Source: Pseudonocardia alni (GTDB lineage: Bacteria > Actinomycetota > Actinomycetes > Mycobacteriales > Pseudonocardiaceae). From it: a DNA stretch of 64,000 nucleotides. Both the position numbers and the translations under genes were made by a program. Shown piece after piece: positions 8,839 to 17,300 of the stretch. Positions within the stretch are counted from its first letter, which is position 1; each line of letters begins with the position of its first letter. A model generated the notes under the pieces. It did no database searches. It saw only the letters and a list, made by a program, of their open reading frames with translations, and had not been told where the DNA came from. The DNA lies in the NCBI RefSeq assembly GCF_002813375.1, contig NZ_PHUJ01000003.1, positions 4,402,001 to 4,466,000 on the forward strand, read 5' to 3'.

Positions 8839-9813
8839 ATGGCTGAGCCGAGCACGGACGCCGAGGGAGCCGAGGCGTCGCGGGCCGACGACACGGTGGG
8901 GGACCCGGTGGACGGCACGAGCGGCGACACCGCCGACGGCACGGCCGGGCACGTCGCGACCGCGCACGCCGGTCCCGGGCACCCGGCACCTGAGGGCCCC
9001 GGGCCCGCCCACGAGGCCGCGGACGCCCGCCCCGACGAGTACGCCCACCTCCTCGCGCCCCTGCACGCCTTCGCCGCCGCCGAGCCCGACGACCCGGAGC
9101 GGGAGCGGCTGCGCTCCGAGCTGGCGAGGGGCTACCACCCGGTGGTCCGGCACATCGCCGGGCGCTACCGGCACCGCGGCGAGCCCGTCGAGGACCTGGA
9201 GCAGGTCGGCACGATCGGGCTGATCAACGCGCTGGACCGGTTCGACCCGGGCCAGGGCACCCCGTTCCTGGCCTACGCCGTCCCCACGATCACCGGGGAG
9301 ATCCGCCGGTACTTCCGCGACCGCACCTGGTCGATGCGCGTGCCGCGGCGGCTCAAGGACATCCAGAGCCGCATGACCCGCGCCCAGGAGGAGCTGGCCT
9401 CGCGGCACGGCCGTGCCCCCAGGGTCTCCGAGCTCGCCGAGCATCTCGGCATCAGCCGCGAGGAGGTCATCGAGGGGCTGCAGGCCCAGGACTCCTACCG
9501 GTCGGACTCGCTCGACCAGCTCGTCGGTGACACCGACAACCCGCTCGGCGAGATCGTCGGGGGCATCGACGCCGGGATGGACGCGGTCGAGGCCCGCGAG
9601 TCGCTGCGTCCCGCCCTGCGCAAGCTCCCCGAGCGGGAGCGGACCATCCTCATGCTGCGGTTCTTCGGCAACCAGACCCAGACCCAGATCGCCGCCCAGG
9701 TCGGGTTGTCGCAGATGCACGTGTCGCGGCTGCTCGCCCGGACCCTGGTGACCCTGCGCGGACACCTCGCCGACGAGCAGACCCACCACGACGGGGTCCC
9801 CGAGGCCGGCTGA
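8839..9813 (+). CDS. SigB/SigF-family RNA polymerase sigma factor
   Basis: A 324-residue group 3 sigma factor. Region 2 begins near residue 95 and contains DLEQVGTIGLINALDRFDP and TPFLAYAVPTITGEIRRYFRD. Region 3 follows (VPRRLKDIQ). Region 4 holds ERERTILMLRFFGNQTQTQIA and the helix-turn-helix VGLSQMHVSRLLARTL. The first 70 or so residues are an acidic, Gly/Ala/Asp-rich disordered extension not needed in the family. The gene is divergent from an RsbW-like anti-sigma gene, suggesting general-stress or developmental control. A GGAG precedes the ATG. Confidence 0.92.
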   Translation: MAEPSTDAEGAEASRADDTVGDPVDGTSGDTADGTAGHVATAHAGPGHPAPEGPGPAHEAADARPDEYAHLLAPLHAFAAAEPDDPERERLRSELARGYHPVVRHIAGRYRHRGEPVEDLEQVGTIGLINALDRFDPGQGTPFLAYAVPTITGEIRRYFRDRTWSMRVPRRLKDIQSRMTRAQEELASRHGRAPRVSELAEHLGISREEVIEGLQAQDSYRSDSLDQLVGDTDNPLGEIVGGIDAGMDAVEARESLRPALRKLPERERTILMLRFFGNQTQTQIAAQVGLSQMHVSRLLARTLVTLRGHLADEQTHHDGVPEAG

Positions 9814-9820
9814 CGCCTGC

Positions 9821-9843
9821 CGGCTACGACGACCGGGTAGCCG
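9821..9843 (+). terminator. Hairpin downstream of the sigma gene
   Basis: CGGCTAC and GTAGCCG form a perfect 7-bp stem with a 9-base loop, 7 bases after the sigma stop. The rest of the interval to 10102 has no gene I can support. Confidence 0.6.
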
Positions 9844-10102
9844 TGGTGGTCCGACCGGGGCAACCGGACCGGTCCTGATCACCTCGCCGTCACCTGCGCG
9901 TTTCCCCACCGGCCTCCCGGGGCACCCTGTCGTGTTCCGCGCACGCCGTCGTCCGCCCACCGGGCCACGGTGCCGCGCACACCGAGACATCAGCGAGACC
10001 GTCGTCCCGCGACCCGTCACCCGCACGTCCGCGGCCGGTCGGTGCCCCACCGACCGGTTCCGTGCCGTGCCGCCGGTCGCGACGACAGGAGAGGAACCGG
10101 GT

Positions 10103-10807
10103 ATGGCCGTGCAGGAGAAGACGTTCGCCACCGAGCGTGACCGAAAGCAGGCGGAGCGCTCGTCGGCCGCGGCCGCCGGGCGCGCCGAGGTGGCGGCCGC
10201 CAGGGCGGAGCGGGCCGCCGCGAAGGCGCAGCAGGCCGCGCTGATCGCGGCCGGTGCCGCCGGCCCGGCCCAGGAGGCCGGGGTGTCGGGCCCGTCGGCG
10301 AAGGATGCGAAGGCCGGGAAGAAGGCCGACGCGAAGAAGGGCAAGAAGGACAAGAAGGGCGGCCGGAAGGCCGTCGAGGCCGCGAAGGCCGACACGAAGA
10401 AGGCTCGCCGCAAGGAGGAGAAGGACGCCGAGAAGGCCGTACGCGCCGCCGAGAAGGCCGAGAAGAAGGCCCGTAAGCAGGCGAAGGCCGAGCGTGCCGA
10501 GCAGGAGAAGGCCGCGGCCGAGGAGAAGAAGGCCGCCAGGACGGCCAAGGCCGCGCGGCTGAAGAAGGTCGCCAAGCGCGACGCCGCCGCGAAGGCGGAC
10601 AAGAAGGCCCGCAGGCTGGCGGAGGAGCAGGTCGTCGCCGGCCGGCCGGGCAGCGGGGTCGGTACGCCCGAGACCACGCCCGCCGAGCGGGAGAACCGAC
10701 GTCGCGAGGCCGAGCAGGAGGCGGGCCGGCTGGCCGCCGCGGCCGAGCACAAGGCGACCGCCGAGCGCCCCGCCGAGGTGCATCACACCAACGGCCTGCG
10801 ACTCTGA
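10103..10807 (+). CDS. Lys/Ala/Glu-rich low-complexity protein
   Basis: A 234-residue protein made almost wholly of Ala, Lys, Glu and Arg, predicted to be one long, highly charged helix or coiled coil from about residue 10 to 205. Repeated AEKAEKKA- and KKGKKDKK-like stretches recall the basic tails of histone-like proteins, but no folded DNA-binding domain is present. AGGAGAGGAA precedes the ATG at 10103, a strong ribosome site; the upstream in-frame extension is not supported. It follows the sigma gene and is flanked by hairpins on both sides, so it is monocistronic. Function unknown; nucleic-acid binding is possible. Confidence 0.75.
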   Translation: MAVQEKTFATERDRKQAERSSAAAAGRAEVAAARAERAAAKAQQAALIAAGAAGPAQEAGVSGPSAKDAKAGKKADAKKGKKDKKGGRKAVEAAKADTKKARRKEEKDAEKAVRAAEKAEKKARKQAKAERAEQEKAAAEEKKAARTAKAARLKKVAKRDAAAKADKKARRLAEEQVVAGRPGSGVGTPETTPAERENRRREAEQEAGRLAAAAEHKATAERPAEVHHTNGLRL

Positions 10808-10828
10808 CGGCACACCGCAGCCACCGGC

Positions 10829-10858
10829 GACGCCCGGACCCGGCCGGGTCCGGGCGTC
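10829..10858 (+). terminator. Perfect 30-bp palindrome between genes
   Basis: GACGCCCGGACCCGG is followed directly by its exact reverse complement, giving a 30-bp perfect palindrome 22 bases after the previous stop. It can fold into a very stable hairpin and is most simply a terminator isolating the cobalt transport operon. It works on either strand. Confidence 0.65.
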
Positions 10859-10934
10859 CCGTGCGTCAGGGCCTGCACACCTGACCGGATGTTCAGGCTT
10901 GCACGAGCGAACGACGTGGCCGTAGCGTTCGCCC

Positions 10935-11669
10935 GTGCACATCGCCGAGGGCTATCTGCCGCCGCTGCACGCGGCGGCCTGGACCGTCGTCGCCGCGCCG
11001 TTCGTCGTGCACGGCGCCCGCGCCGTGGTGCGCCGCGTGCGGGAGGACCCGGACACCACGCTGCTGCTCGCCGCGGCGGGCGCGTTCACCTTCGTCCTCT
11101 CGGCGCTCAAGATCCCGTCGGTGACCGGGTCGTCGTCGCACCCGACCGGAACCGGGCTGGGCGCGGTGCTGTTCCGACCACCGGTGATGGCCCTGCTCGG
11201 GACGGTGGTGCTGTTCTTCCAGGCCGTCCTGCTCGCCCATGGCGGGCTCACCACGCTCGGCGCCAACGCCTTCTCGATGGCGATCGCCGGGCCGTGGATC
11301 GCCTACGGCGCCTACGTCGTGGTCCGCAGGATCGGGGGCTCGCTGGGGCCCGCGGTGTTCGCCGCGGCCTTCCTCGGTGACCTCGGTACCTACACGATCA
11401 CCAGCGCGCAGCTCGCGCTCGCGTTCCCCGACCCCACCTCCGGGTTCGGCGGAGCGTTCGTCACCTTCGCATCGATCTTCTCGATCACGCAGATCCCGCT
11501 GGCCGTGGCCGAGGGGCTGCTGACCGTGCTCGTCGTGCGGCTGCTCGTGCGCATCACCCCGGACGAGCTGCGCCGCCTCGGCGTGCTGCGCCCGGCCGCG
11601 GGAACGGACACCGGCGGCCCCGCCCCGGCCGCGACCGCACAGGGCCCGGAGAAGGAGGCGTCGGCGTGA
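10935..11669 (+). CDS. cbiM: Cobalt ECF transporter substrate-binding component CbiM
   Basis: A 244-residue polytopic membrane protein, the S-component of a cobalt (or nickel) energy-coupling-factor transporter. The N-terminus MHIAEGYL is the conserved CbiM metal-binding start (family MHIPDGYL), with His2 the expected ligand, so the GTG at 10935 must be the start. Helices follow, including the signature LLAHGGLTTLGANAFSMAI around residues 97-115. The C-terminal 30 residues are polar and disordered. It heads cbiMNQO, each gene overlapping the next. The 76-base leader after the palindrome is too short for a cobalamin riboswitch. Confidence 0.93.
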   Translation: MHIAEGYLPPLHAAAWTVVAAPFVVHGARAVVRRVREDPDTTLLLAAAGAFTFVLSALKIPSVTGSSSHPTGTGLGAVLFRPPVMALLGTVVLFFQAVLLAHGGLTTLGANAFSMAIAGPWIAYGAYVVVRRIGGSLGPAVFAAAFLGDLGTYTITSAQLALAFPDPTSGFGGAFVTFASIFSITQIPLAVAEGLLTVLVVRLLVRITPDELRRLGVLRPAAGTDTGGPAPAATAQGPEKEASA

Positions 11670-11956
11670 GCCGCTCGACCGTCGTGAACATCCTGCTGGT
11701 CGTCGCCGTCGTCGCGTTGTTCGCGGTGCCGGTGCTGTTCGTGCCCGGCGAGTACGCCGGGTCCGACGGCCAGGCGGGCGAGGCCATCGAGGCCACCGGC
11801 TACCGGCCGTGGTTCAGCCCGGTGTGGGAGCCGCCGTCGGGCGAGATCGAGTCCGGCATCTTCGCGATGCAGGCCGCGGCCGGCGCGGGCGTGCTCGGTT
11901 ACTGCATCGGCGTCGCCCGCACCCGCAGCCGGGAGAAGGCCGCGCGGCAGAGCTGA
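11666..11956 (+). CDS. cbiN: Cobalt transport accessory protein CbiN
   Basis: A 96-residue protein with two membrane helices (about residues 6-26 and 66-84) joined by an extracytoplasmic loop with the family pattern GEYAGSDGQAGEAIEATGY and FSPVWEPPSGEIES. CbiN works with CbiM to load cobalt. GTG start overlapping the CbiM stop; its own stop overlaps the CbiQ ATG. Confidence 0.92.
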   Translation: MSRSTVVNILLVVAVVALFAVPVLFVPGEYAGSDGQAGEAIEATGYRPWFSPVWEPPSGEIESGIFAMQAAAGAGVLGYCIGVARTRSREKAARQS

Positions 11957-12687
11957 TGCTGCTGATCGACGAGACCGCCCACGCCAACCGCTGGCGGTCC
12001 CGGCACCCCGGGGAGAAGGCGTTCCTCGCCCTGGGGCTGCTGCTGCTCGCCGTCGCGCTCCCACCGTGGCCGGGGGCCGTGCTGACCGGTACCGCGGCGC
12101 TGGCGCTGCTGCTGGGCGGGGCCCGGGTGCCGTGGCGGACCGCGCTGCGGCTGCTCGCGCTGCCCCTCGGGTTCGTGATCGTGGGGGCGCTGCCCCTGCT
12201 GGTGACCGTCGGCGGGGACCCGTGGCTCGCGCTCGCGCCGGGCGGACCGGCCCGGGCGGCCGCTCTCGTCGGACGCTCGCTGGCGGCGGTGACCTGCCTG
12301 ATCCTCTTCGCCGCGACGACGCCGCTCGCCGACACCCTGCCCCGGCTGCGGTGGGTGCCGCCGGCCGTCCTGGAGATCACCCTGCTCGTCTACCGGATGC
12401 TGTTCCTGTTGCTGGACTCGCTGACCGCGGTCCGGGAGGCCCAGTCCCTCCGGATGGGATTCCGGACGCGGCGGACCACCTTCCGGTCGCTGGCCGGGCA
12501 GGGCGGGGCCGTGTTCGTCCGCGCCTTCGACCGTGCCCGCCGCCTCGAGGCCGGCCTCGCCTCCCGCGGCTACGACGGCTCGCTGCGCGTCCGGGTACCC
12601 GCCCGCACCGTCTCGCCCGCCTTCGTCGCGGCGAGCACGGTGCTGCTCGTCGCCGTGCCCGTACTGGCCCTGGTGGTCGTCCCGTGA
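11956..12687 (+). CDS. cbiQ: Cobalt ECF transporter T component CbiQ
   Basis: A 243-residue transmembrane coupling protein. Hydrophobic helices occupy about residues 25-75 and 95-155. They are followed by the cytoplasmic coupling segment with two Ala-Arg-Gly-like boxes (AQSLRMGFRTRR and LEAGLASRGYDG), the CbiQ/EcfT signature that contacts the ATPase. It starts at the ATG sharing one base with the CbiN stop and overlaps CbiO by four bases. It transmits ATP-driven motion to CbiM. Confidence 0.92.
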   Translation: MLLIDETAHANRWRSRHPGEKAFLALGLLLLAVALPPWPGAVLTGTAALALLLGGARVPWRTALRLLALPLGFVIVGALPLLVTVGGDPWLALAPGGPARAAALVGRSLAAVTCLILFAATTPLADTLPRLRWVPPAVLEITLLVYRMLFLLLDSLTAVREAQSLRMGFRTRRTTFRSLAGQGGAVFVRAFDRARRLEAGLASRGYDGSLRVRVPARTVSPAFVAASTVLLVAVPVLALVVVP

Positions 12688-13532
12688 CCGCGGTCCTGGA
12701 GGCCCGCGGGCTGGTCTTCGCCTACCCGGACGGGCCGGTCGTGCTCGACGGGGCGGACCTCGTCGTCGACCCGGGGCGCAGGCTCGCGGTGCTCGGCCCC
12801 AACGGTGGCGGCAAGACCACCCTGTTCCGGCTGCTGCTCGGGCTGCTCGCCCCGTCGGCCGGACAGGTCCTGCTCGACGGCGAGCCGGTCCGCCGCACCC
12901 GCCGCGGGCTGCTGCGGCTGCGCGAGTCCGCCCAGCTCGTCCTGCAGGACCCCGACGACCAGCTGTTCTCCGCCGACGTCGCGCAGGACGTGTCGTTCGG
13001 CCCGCTGAACCTCGGTCTCGACGAGACCGAGGTCGACGCCCGGGTGCACGACGCGCTGTCCGCCGTCGGCATCGCCGACCTCGCCGACCGGCCGACGCAC
13101 CGGCTGTCGTTCGGGCAGCGCAAGCGGGTCGCGATCGCCGGGGCGCTCGCCGTCCGGCCCCGGGTGCTGGTGCTCGACGAGCCGACCGCGGGTCTGGACC
13201 CGGCCGGGGTGGAGGAGCTCGTCGTCGTGCTGGCGGACCTGCAGCGCGCCGGGACCGCGGTCGTGCTGTCCACCCACGACGTCGACCTCGCCCACCGCTG
13301 GGCCGACGACGTCGCCGTCGTCGCGCGCGGGCGGGTACGGCGCGGCCCGGCCGCGCAGATCCTCGGCGACGCCGCGCTGCTCTCCGACGCCCGGCTCGGG
13401 CCGGCCTGGGCGCCCGCGGTCGCGCGGCTGCTCGAGCTGGCCGGCCGCCCCGGCGTCGCCCCCGGCACCGCGGCGGAGCTGCACGATGTCCTGGCGGGAC
13501 TTGCGACCCGGGAGACACCGGCGAGAGGGTGA
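12684..13532 (+). CDS. cbiO: Cobalt ECF transporter ATPase CbiO
   Basis: A 282-residue ABC ATPase. Walker A is GPNGGGKTT around residue 39, the Q loop VLQDPDDQLF around 86, the signature LSFGQRKRVAIAGAL around 147, Walker B VLVLDEPTAGLDP around 168 and the switch His in STHDVD. QDPDDQLF is characteristic of ECF/Cbi ATPases. GTG start overlapping the cbiQ stop. A single ATPase gene implies a homodimer, as usual for metal ECF systems. Confidence 0.94.
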   Translation: MTAVLEARGLVFAYPDGPVVLDGADLVVDPGRRLAVLGPNGGGKTTLFRLLLGLLAPSAGQVLLDGEPVRRTRRGLLRLRESAQLVLQDPDDQLFSADVAQDVSFGPLNLGLDETEVDARVHDALSAVGIADLADRPTHRLSFGQRKRVAIAGALAVRPRVLVLDEPTAGLDPAGVEELVVVLADLQRAGTAVVLSTHDVDLAHRWADDVAVVARGRVRRGPAAQILGDAALLSDARLGPAWAPAVARLLELAGRPGVAPGTAAELHDVLAGLATRETPARG

Positions 13533-13537
13533 CGCCC

Positions 13538-14371
13538 ATGACCGCCTCGGAGCCCGTGCCCGACCCGGTGGACGAGATCGACCTGACGCTCCCCAACCCG
13601 GCCCGCGTCTACGACTACATGCTCGGCGGCGCCCACAACTTCGCCACCGACCGGGAGTTCGCCGAGCGCCTGCTCGCGGCCCTGCCCGACACCCGGGAGG
13701 TCGCGCTCGCCAACCGGGCCTTCCTCGGCCGGGCCGTGCGGGCCTGCCTGGACCGCGGGGTGCGCCAGTTCCTCGACCTCGGGTCCGGCATCCCGACCGC
13801 CGAGCCGGTGCACGAGATCGCCCACCGGGCCGACCCCGCGGCGCGCGTGGCCTACGTCGACGTCGAGCCGGTGTCGGTCGCGATGAGCCGCCAGATCCTA
13901 ACCGGTGTGGACGGTGCCTCGATCACCGCCGCCGACCTCACCGACGCCGGGGCCGTGCTCGCCGCGCCGGGTGTGGCGGGCCTGCTCGACCCGGCCGAGC
14001 CGGTCGCCGTGCTCGCGGTGTCGGTGCTGCACTTCGTCCGCGACGACGACCTGCTCGGTGCCCTGTTCGACCGCTACGTGACGGCGTTCGGGCCCGGCAG
14101 CATGCTCGTCGTGTCGCACGGCAGCACCGACGTCGACGACCCGTACTCCGCCGAGCGGATGCGCACCATCGAGCGGTTCACCCGGGACACCGCGCAGCCG
14201 GCGCGCTCCCGGGACCGCGCCCTGCTGCGCAGGCTGTTCGTCGACCGGCCCGGACACCGGCTGGAGCTGCTGGAACCGGGCCTGGTCGACGTCGGCGACT
14301 GGCGGGCCGAGGACGGGCAGCCACCCGTAGGGATGTACGCGGTCGTCGGGGAGGTCGTCGGGCGACGGTAG
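13538..14371 (+). CDS. DUF574-type SAM-dependent methyltransferase
   Basis: A 277-residue protein of the actinobacterial Methyltransf_19 (DUF574) family. It has the family's opening NPARVYDYMLGGAHNFATDRE, the SAM-binding strand QFLDLGSGIPTAEPVHEIA around residue 77, and the VAYVDVEPVSVAMSR segment. Activity of most members is unknown. It starts five bases after cbiO, so it may be the fifth gene of the cobalt operon. A metabolic link to cobalt or cobalamin is only suggested by position. Confidence 0.88.
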   Translation: MTASEPVPDPVDEIDLTLPNPARVYDYMLGGAHNFATDREFAERLLAALPDTREVALANRAFLGRAVRACLDRGVRQFLDLGSGIPTAEPVHEIAHRADPAARVAYVDVEPVSVAMSRQILTGVDGASITAADLTDAGAVLAAPGVAGLLDPAEPVAVLAVSVLHFVRDDDLLGALFDRYVTAFGPGSMLVVSHGSTDVDDPYSAERMRTIERFTRDTAQPARSRDRALLRRLFVDRPGHRLELLEPGLVDVGDWRAEDGQPPVGMYAVVGEVVGRR

Positions 14372-14377
14372 GCCGGG

Positions 14378-15193
14378 TCAGTCCCGGTAGACGCCCTGGC
14401 GCTTCTCCATGAACGCGCTGACGGCCTCGGTCAGGTCGGCCGAGACCAGCTGGCCGCCGTTCCAGGTGGCGATCTGGTCGAGCCCGTCGGCGACCGAGTG
14501 GTCGCGGGCGTAGGTGATCGCGTGCTTGGTGCCGCGCAGGGCCAGCGGCGATTTCGCGGCCAGCGACGCGGCCAGCTCGGCGACGCCCGCCTCCAGCGCG
14601 TCGGCGTCGGCGTACACGTCGTTGACCAGGCGCAGCTCCTTCGCCTCGGTGCCCGACACCGGCCGGCAGGTGTAGGCCAGCTCGCGGGTCACACCCTCGC
14701 CGACGATCCGCGGCAGCCGCTGCAGCACGCCGACGTCGGCGGCCAGACCCATGTCGACCTCCTTCAGCACGAACGACGCGTCGGCGGTCGCGTAGCGCAG
14801 GTCGCAGGCGACGGCCAGGTCCAGGCCTGCCCCGAGGCAGACGCCCTGGATCGCGGCGACGACCGGCTTCCGGCAGCGCTCGATCGCGGTGAGGCAGTCC
14901 TGCAGGTCGAGGATGGTGCGGCGCAGCGCGTCGGCGCCGTGTCCTGTCGAGTCGTCCGACGCGGTCTCGCGCAGCCCGCCCAGCATCGACACGTCGATGC
15001 CCGAGCAGAAGTGCCGCCCGTTGCCGCTGATCACCACGACCCGCACGGCGGGGTCGGCGTCCAGCTCGCGCACCGCGTCGCGCAGCCCGAACCACATCGG
15101 CTCGTGCAGCGCGTTCGCCGCCTCCGGGCGGTCCAGGCGCAGCCGCGCGACCCCGTCCGCCACCTCGACCGCGATCCCCGTCGGTTCACCCAT
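14378..15193 (-). CDS. Enoyl-CoA hydratase/isomerase, dienoyl-CoA isomerase-like
   Basis: A 271-residue crotonase. The oxyanion-hole segments are HFCSGIDVSML around residue 62 and GVCLGAGLDLAVACD around 122. The segment KEVDMGLAADVGVLQRLP closely follows ECH1-type delta(3,5)-delta(2,4)-dienoyl-CoA isomerases, with both acidic residues (Glu in KEVD, Asp in AADVG) present. That function, in beta-oxidation of unsaturated acyl chains, is therefore more likely than simple hydration. It is convergent with the methyltransferase 7 bases away and divergent from an MFS gene. Confidence 0.85.
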   Translation of the reverse strand: MGEPTGIAVEVADGVARLRLDRPEAANALHEPMWFGLRDAVRELDADPAVRVVVISGNGRHFCSGIDVSMLGGLRETASDDSTGHGADALRRTILDLQDCLTAIERCRKPVVAAIQGVCLGAGLDLAVACDLRYATADASFVLKEVDMGLAADVGVLQRLPRIVGEGVTRELAYTCRPVSGTEAKELRLVNDVYADADALEAGVAELAASLAAKSPLALRGTKHAITYARDHSVADGLDQIATWNGGQLVSADLTEAVSAFMEKRQGVYRD

Positions 15194-15272
15194 GTCGCGT
15201 CACTCCGTCCTCGTCGCCGGTCCTCGCTGCGGAGGCTACCGGTAGGTAACCCCCGGCTGGCAGGATGCGGCC

Positions 15273-16502
15273 GTGCGGCAGGGAGGCCGGGGGGACCGGA
15301 CGTGGCTCGCGGCCTGCGGGCTGCTGTTCGCGACGGCCTTCGGCACGAACGTCCCGACCCCGCTGCTTCTGGTCTACCGGGCCGAGCTCGATCTGTCGGC
15401 GAGCACGCTCGCCGCGATCTTCGGGGTGTACGCGCTCGGGCTGGCGCCGTCGCTGCTGCTGGGCGGGCCGGCGTCGGACCGGTTCGGGCGGGTCCGGGTG
15501 CTGCTGCCGGTCGCCGCCGGGGTCGCCGGGGCGTCGCTGCTGTTCCTCGGCGGGGCGTCGGCGCTGTGGCTGCTGTTCGCGGCCCGGTTCCTGCAGGGGC
15601 TGGCGTCCGGTGCGGTGTTCTCGGTGGGCAGCGCCTGGCTGCAGGACCTCGCCGGGCCGGACGGCGCGCCGCGGGCCGCGCGGGCGGCGTCGGTCGCCCA
15701 GACCGCCGGCTTCTGCCTCGGGCCGCTGACCTCCGGGCTGCTCGCGACCTCCGGGCCGCTGCCGCTCGCCCTGCCCTACCTCGTGCACGTGGCCCTGTTG
15801 GTGGTGGCGGTCGCCGCGGTGCTCGCCACCGTCGGGACGGGGACCCGCCCGGCCGGGCCGCCGTCCCGCGGCCTGCTGCCCCGGCCGGGCCTGACCCCGG
15901 CCGCGCGGCGGGTGTTCGTGCGGGTGGTCGTGCCGACCGCGGTGTGCGTGTACGCGTTCCCGTCGGTCGCGGTGACCGTGCTGCCGCTGCTGCTGCCCGG
16001 GATCTCCGGCGCGGTCGCGTTCACCGGGCTGCTCGCCGCGCTGACCCTGGGCACCGGGACGCTGGTGCAGCCCTTCGCGCACCGCCTCGGCCGCCGCACC
16101 GGGCCCGCCGGGGCCGGGCTGGGCGCCCTCGGGGCCGCCGCCGCGACGGTCACCGCGCTGCTCGCGCCACCCGGACCGGCCGCCGTCGCGGGTGTCGCGG
16201 TGGCCGGGGTGCTGTTCGGCGCGGGCGGCGGGCTCTGCCTCAACGCCGGGCTCACCCGCGTCGGCCGGCTGGCGCCGGCGTCCGGGCGGGGCGCGGTGAA
16301 CGGGCTGTTCTACACCGCCGCCTACTCCGGGTTCGCCGCGCCGTGGCTGGCCACCGCATTCGTCGCGACGACGGCGCTCGCCGCCCCGCTGGCGGTGCTC
16401 GCCGCCGCGGCCGCGGTCACCGCCGGGTGGCTCGCGGTCCGCTCCGGAGACCCGGACGGGGCACCCGGTCCCGGCCGGTCCCCGGACGCCCCGCCGTCCT
16501 AG
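15273..16502 (+). CDS. MFS transporter
   Basis: A 409-residue protein with about 12 hydrophobic helices. The MFS motif A-like loop is GGPASDRFGRVRVLLP after helix 2 (about residues 64-79), and motif C-like Gly/Pro sequence follows. It resembles the DHA1-type drug and metabolite exporter branch. GTG start; no strong ribosome site. The RNA methylase gene follows after nine bases and may be co-transcribed. Substrate unknown. Confidence 0.82.
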   Translation: MRQGGRGDRTWLAACGLLFATAFGTNVPTPLLLVYRAELDLSASTLAAIFGVYALGLAPSLLLGGPASDRFGRVRVLLPVAAGVAGASLLFLGGASALWLLFAARFLQGLASGAVFSVGSAWLQDLAGPDGAPRAARAASVAQTAGFCLGPLTSGLLATSGPLPLALPYLVHVALLVVAVAAVLATVGTGTRPAGPPSRGLLPRPGLTPAARRVFVRVVVPTAVCVYAFPSVAVTVLPLLLPGISGAVAFTGLLAALTLGTGTLVQPFAHRLGRRTGPAGAGLGALGAAAATVTALLAPPGPAAVAGVAVAGVLFGAGGGLCLNAGLTRVGRLAPASGRGAVNGLFYTAAYSGFAAPWLATAFVATTALAAPLAVLAAAAAVTAGWLAVRSGDPDGAPGPGRSPDAPPS

Positions 16503-16511
16503 GCTCGTCGG

Positions 16512-17300
16512 GTGCCCGACCTGACCAGTACCGCCAACCCGCGTGTCAAGAACCTGGTCCGGCTGCGCACCCGCCGCCACCGCGACGCGGCGGCCGTCAC
16601 CGTGATCGAGGGGCACGACGAGCTGGCGCTCGCGCTCGACGCCGGCGTCGAGCCGACCGAGGTGTACTGGGCGCCGGACCTCGTGCGGTCGGATGCGCTG
16701 CTGGCCCGGATGCCGTCGGCGCGGGTGTTCTCGGTGACCCGCGAGGTGTTCGCCCGGATCGCCTACCGCGAGTCCCCGGACGGCTGGCTCGCCGTGGCGC
16801 CGGCCCCCGGCCGCCCGCTCGACGAGCTGTACCTCGGCCCGGACCCGCTCGTGCTCGTCGCCGAGGGTGTCGAGAAGCCCGGCAACGTCGGGGCGATGCT
16901 GCGCACCGCCGAGGCGTGCGGGGTGGACGCGGTGGTGATCGCGACCCCGGAGCGCGGCGGCACCGACTTCGCCAACCCCAACGTGGTGCGGGCGTCGAAG
17001 GGGACGGTGTTCGCGGTGCCGGTCGCGTCCGCGTCCACCACCGAGGTCCTCGACTGGCTCGACCGGCGCGGCATCGCCACCCTCGTCACCACCCCGGCCG
17101 GGACGACCGGGCTCGCCGGCACCGACCTGACCGGGCCGACCGCGCTGGTCATCGGGACCGAGGCCACCGGGGTGACCGACGCGTGGCTCGACCGGGCCGA
17201 CGCCACGGTGGTCATCCCGATGCGCGGGCGGGTCAACTCGCTCAACGCCTCGATCGCCGCGGCCGTGGTGCTCTACGAGGCGGTCCGTCAGCGCGGCTGA
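16512..17300 (+). CDS. SpoU/TrmH-family RNA 2'-O-methyltransferase
   Basis: A 262-residue SPOUT methylase. It has a short N-terminal substrate-binding domain (to about residue 95, with a VIEGHDEL start) and then the three SpoU motifs: EGVEKPGNVGAMLRTAEACG, LVIGTEATGV and IPMRGRVNSLNASIAAAVVLYE. These form the trefoil knot that binds SAM and methylates a ribose in rRNA or tRNA. The layout resembles TsnR/RlmB-type rRNA methylases. The gene is downstream of an MFS gene. Its 3' end overlaps the convergent acyl-CoA ligase by 13 bases. Confidence 0.9.
   Translation: MPDLTSTANPRVKNLVRLRTRRHRDAAAVTVIEGHDELALALDAGVEPTEVYWAPDLVRSDALLARMPSARVFSVTREVFARIAYRESPDGWLAVAPAPGRPLDELYLGPDPLVLVAEGVEKPGNVGAMLRTAEACGVDAVVIATPERGGTDFANPNVVRASKGTVFAVPVASASTTEVLDWLDRRGIATLVTTPAGTTGLAGTDLTGPTALVIGTEATGVTDAWLDRADATVVIPMRGRVNSLNASIAAAVVLYEAVRQRG

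Noticed and set aside
9890..9930. SigB/SigF-type promoter before the Lys/Ala-rich gene
   Set aside because: GTTT is followed after 15 bases by GGGGCA rather than GGGTAT; too weak to call as a feature.
10808..10934. Cobalamin riboswitch before cbiM
   Set aside because: Expected for a cobalt operon, but the leader is only 127 bases and most is a perfect palindrome. No B12-box-like sequence was visible by eye.
16512..17300. SpoU methylase as an antibiotic self-resistance gene
   Set aside because: Adjacent to an MFS exporter, but no biosynthetic genes nearby and the motifs do not distinguish TsnR-like from housekeeping methylases.
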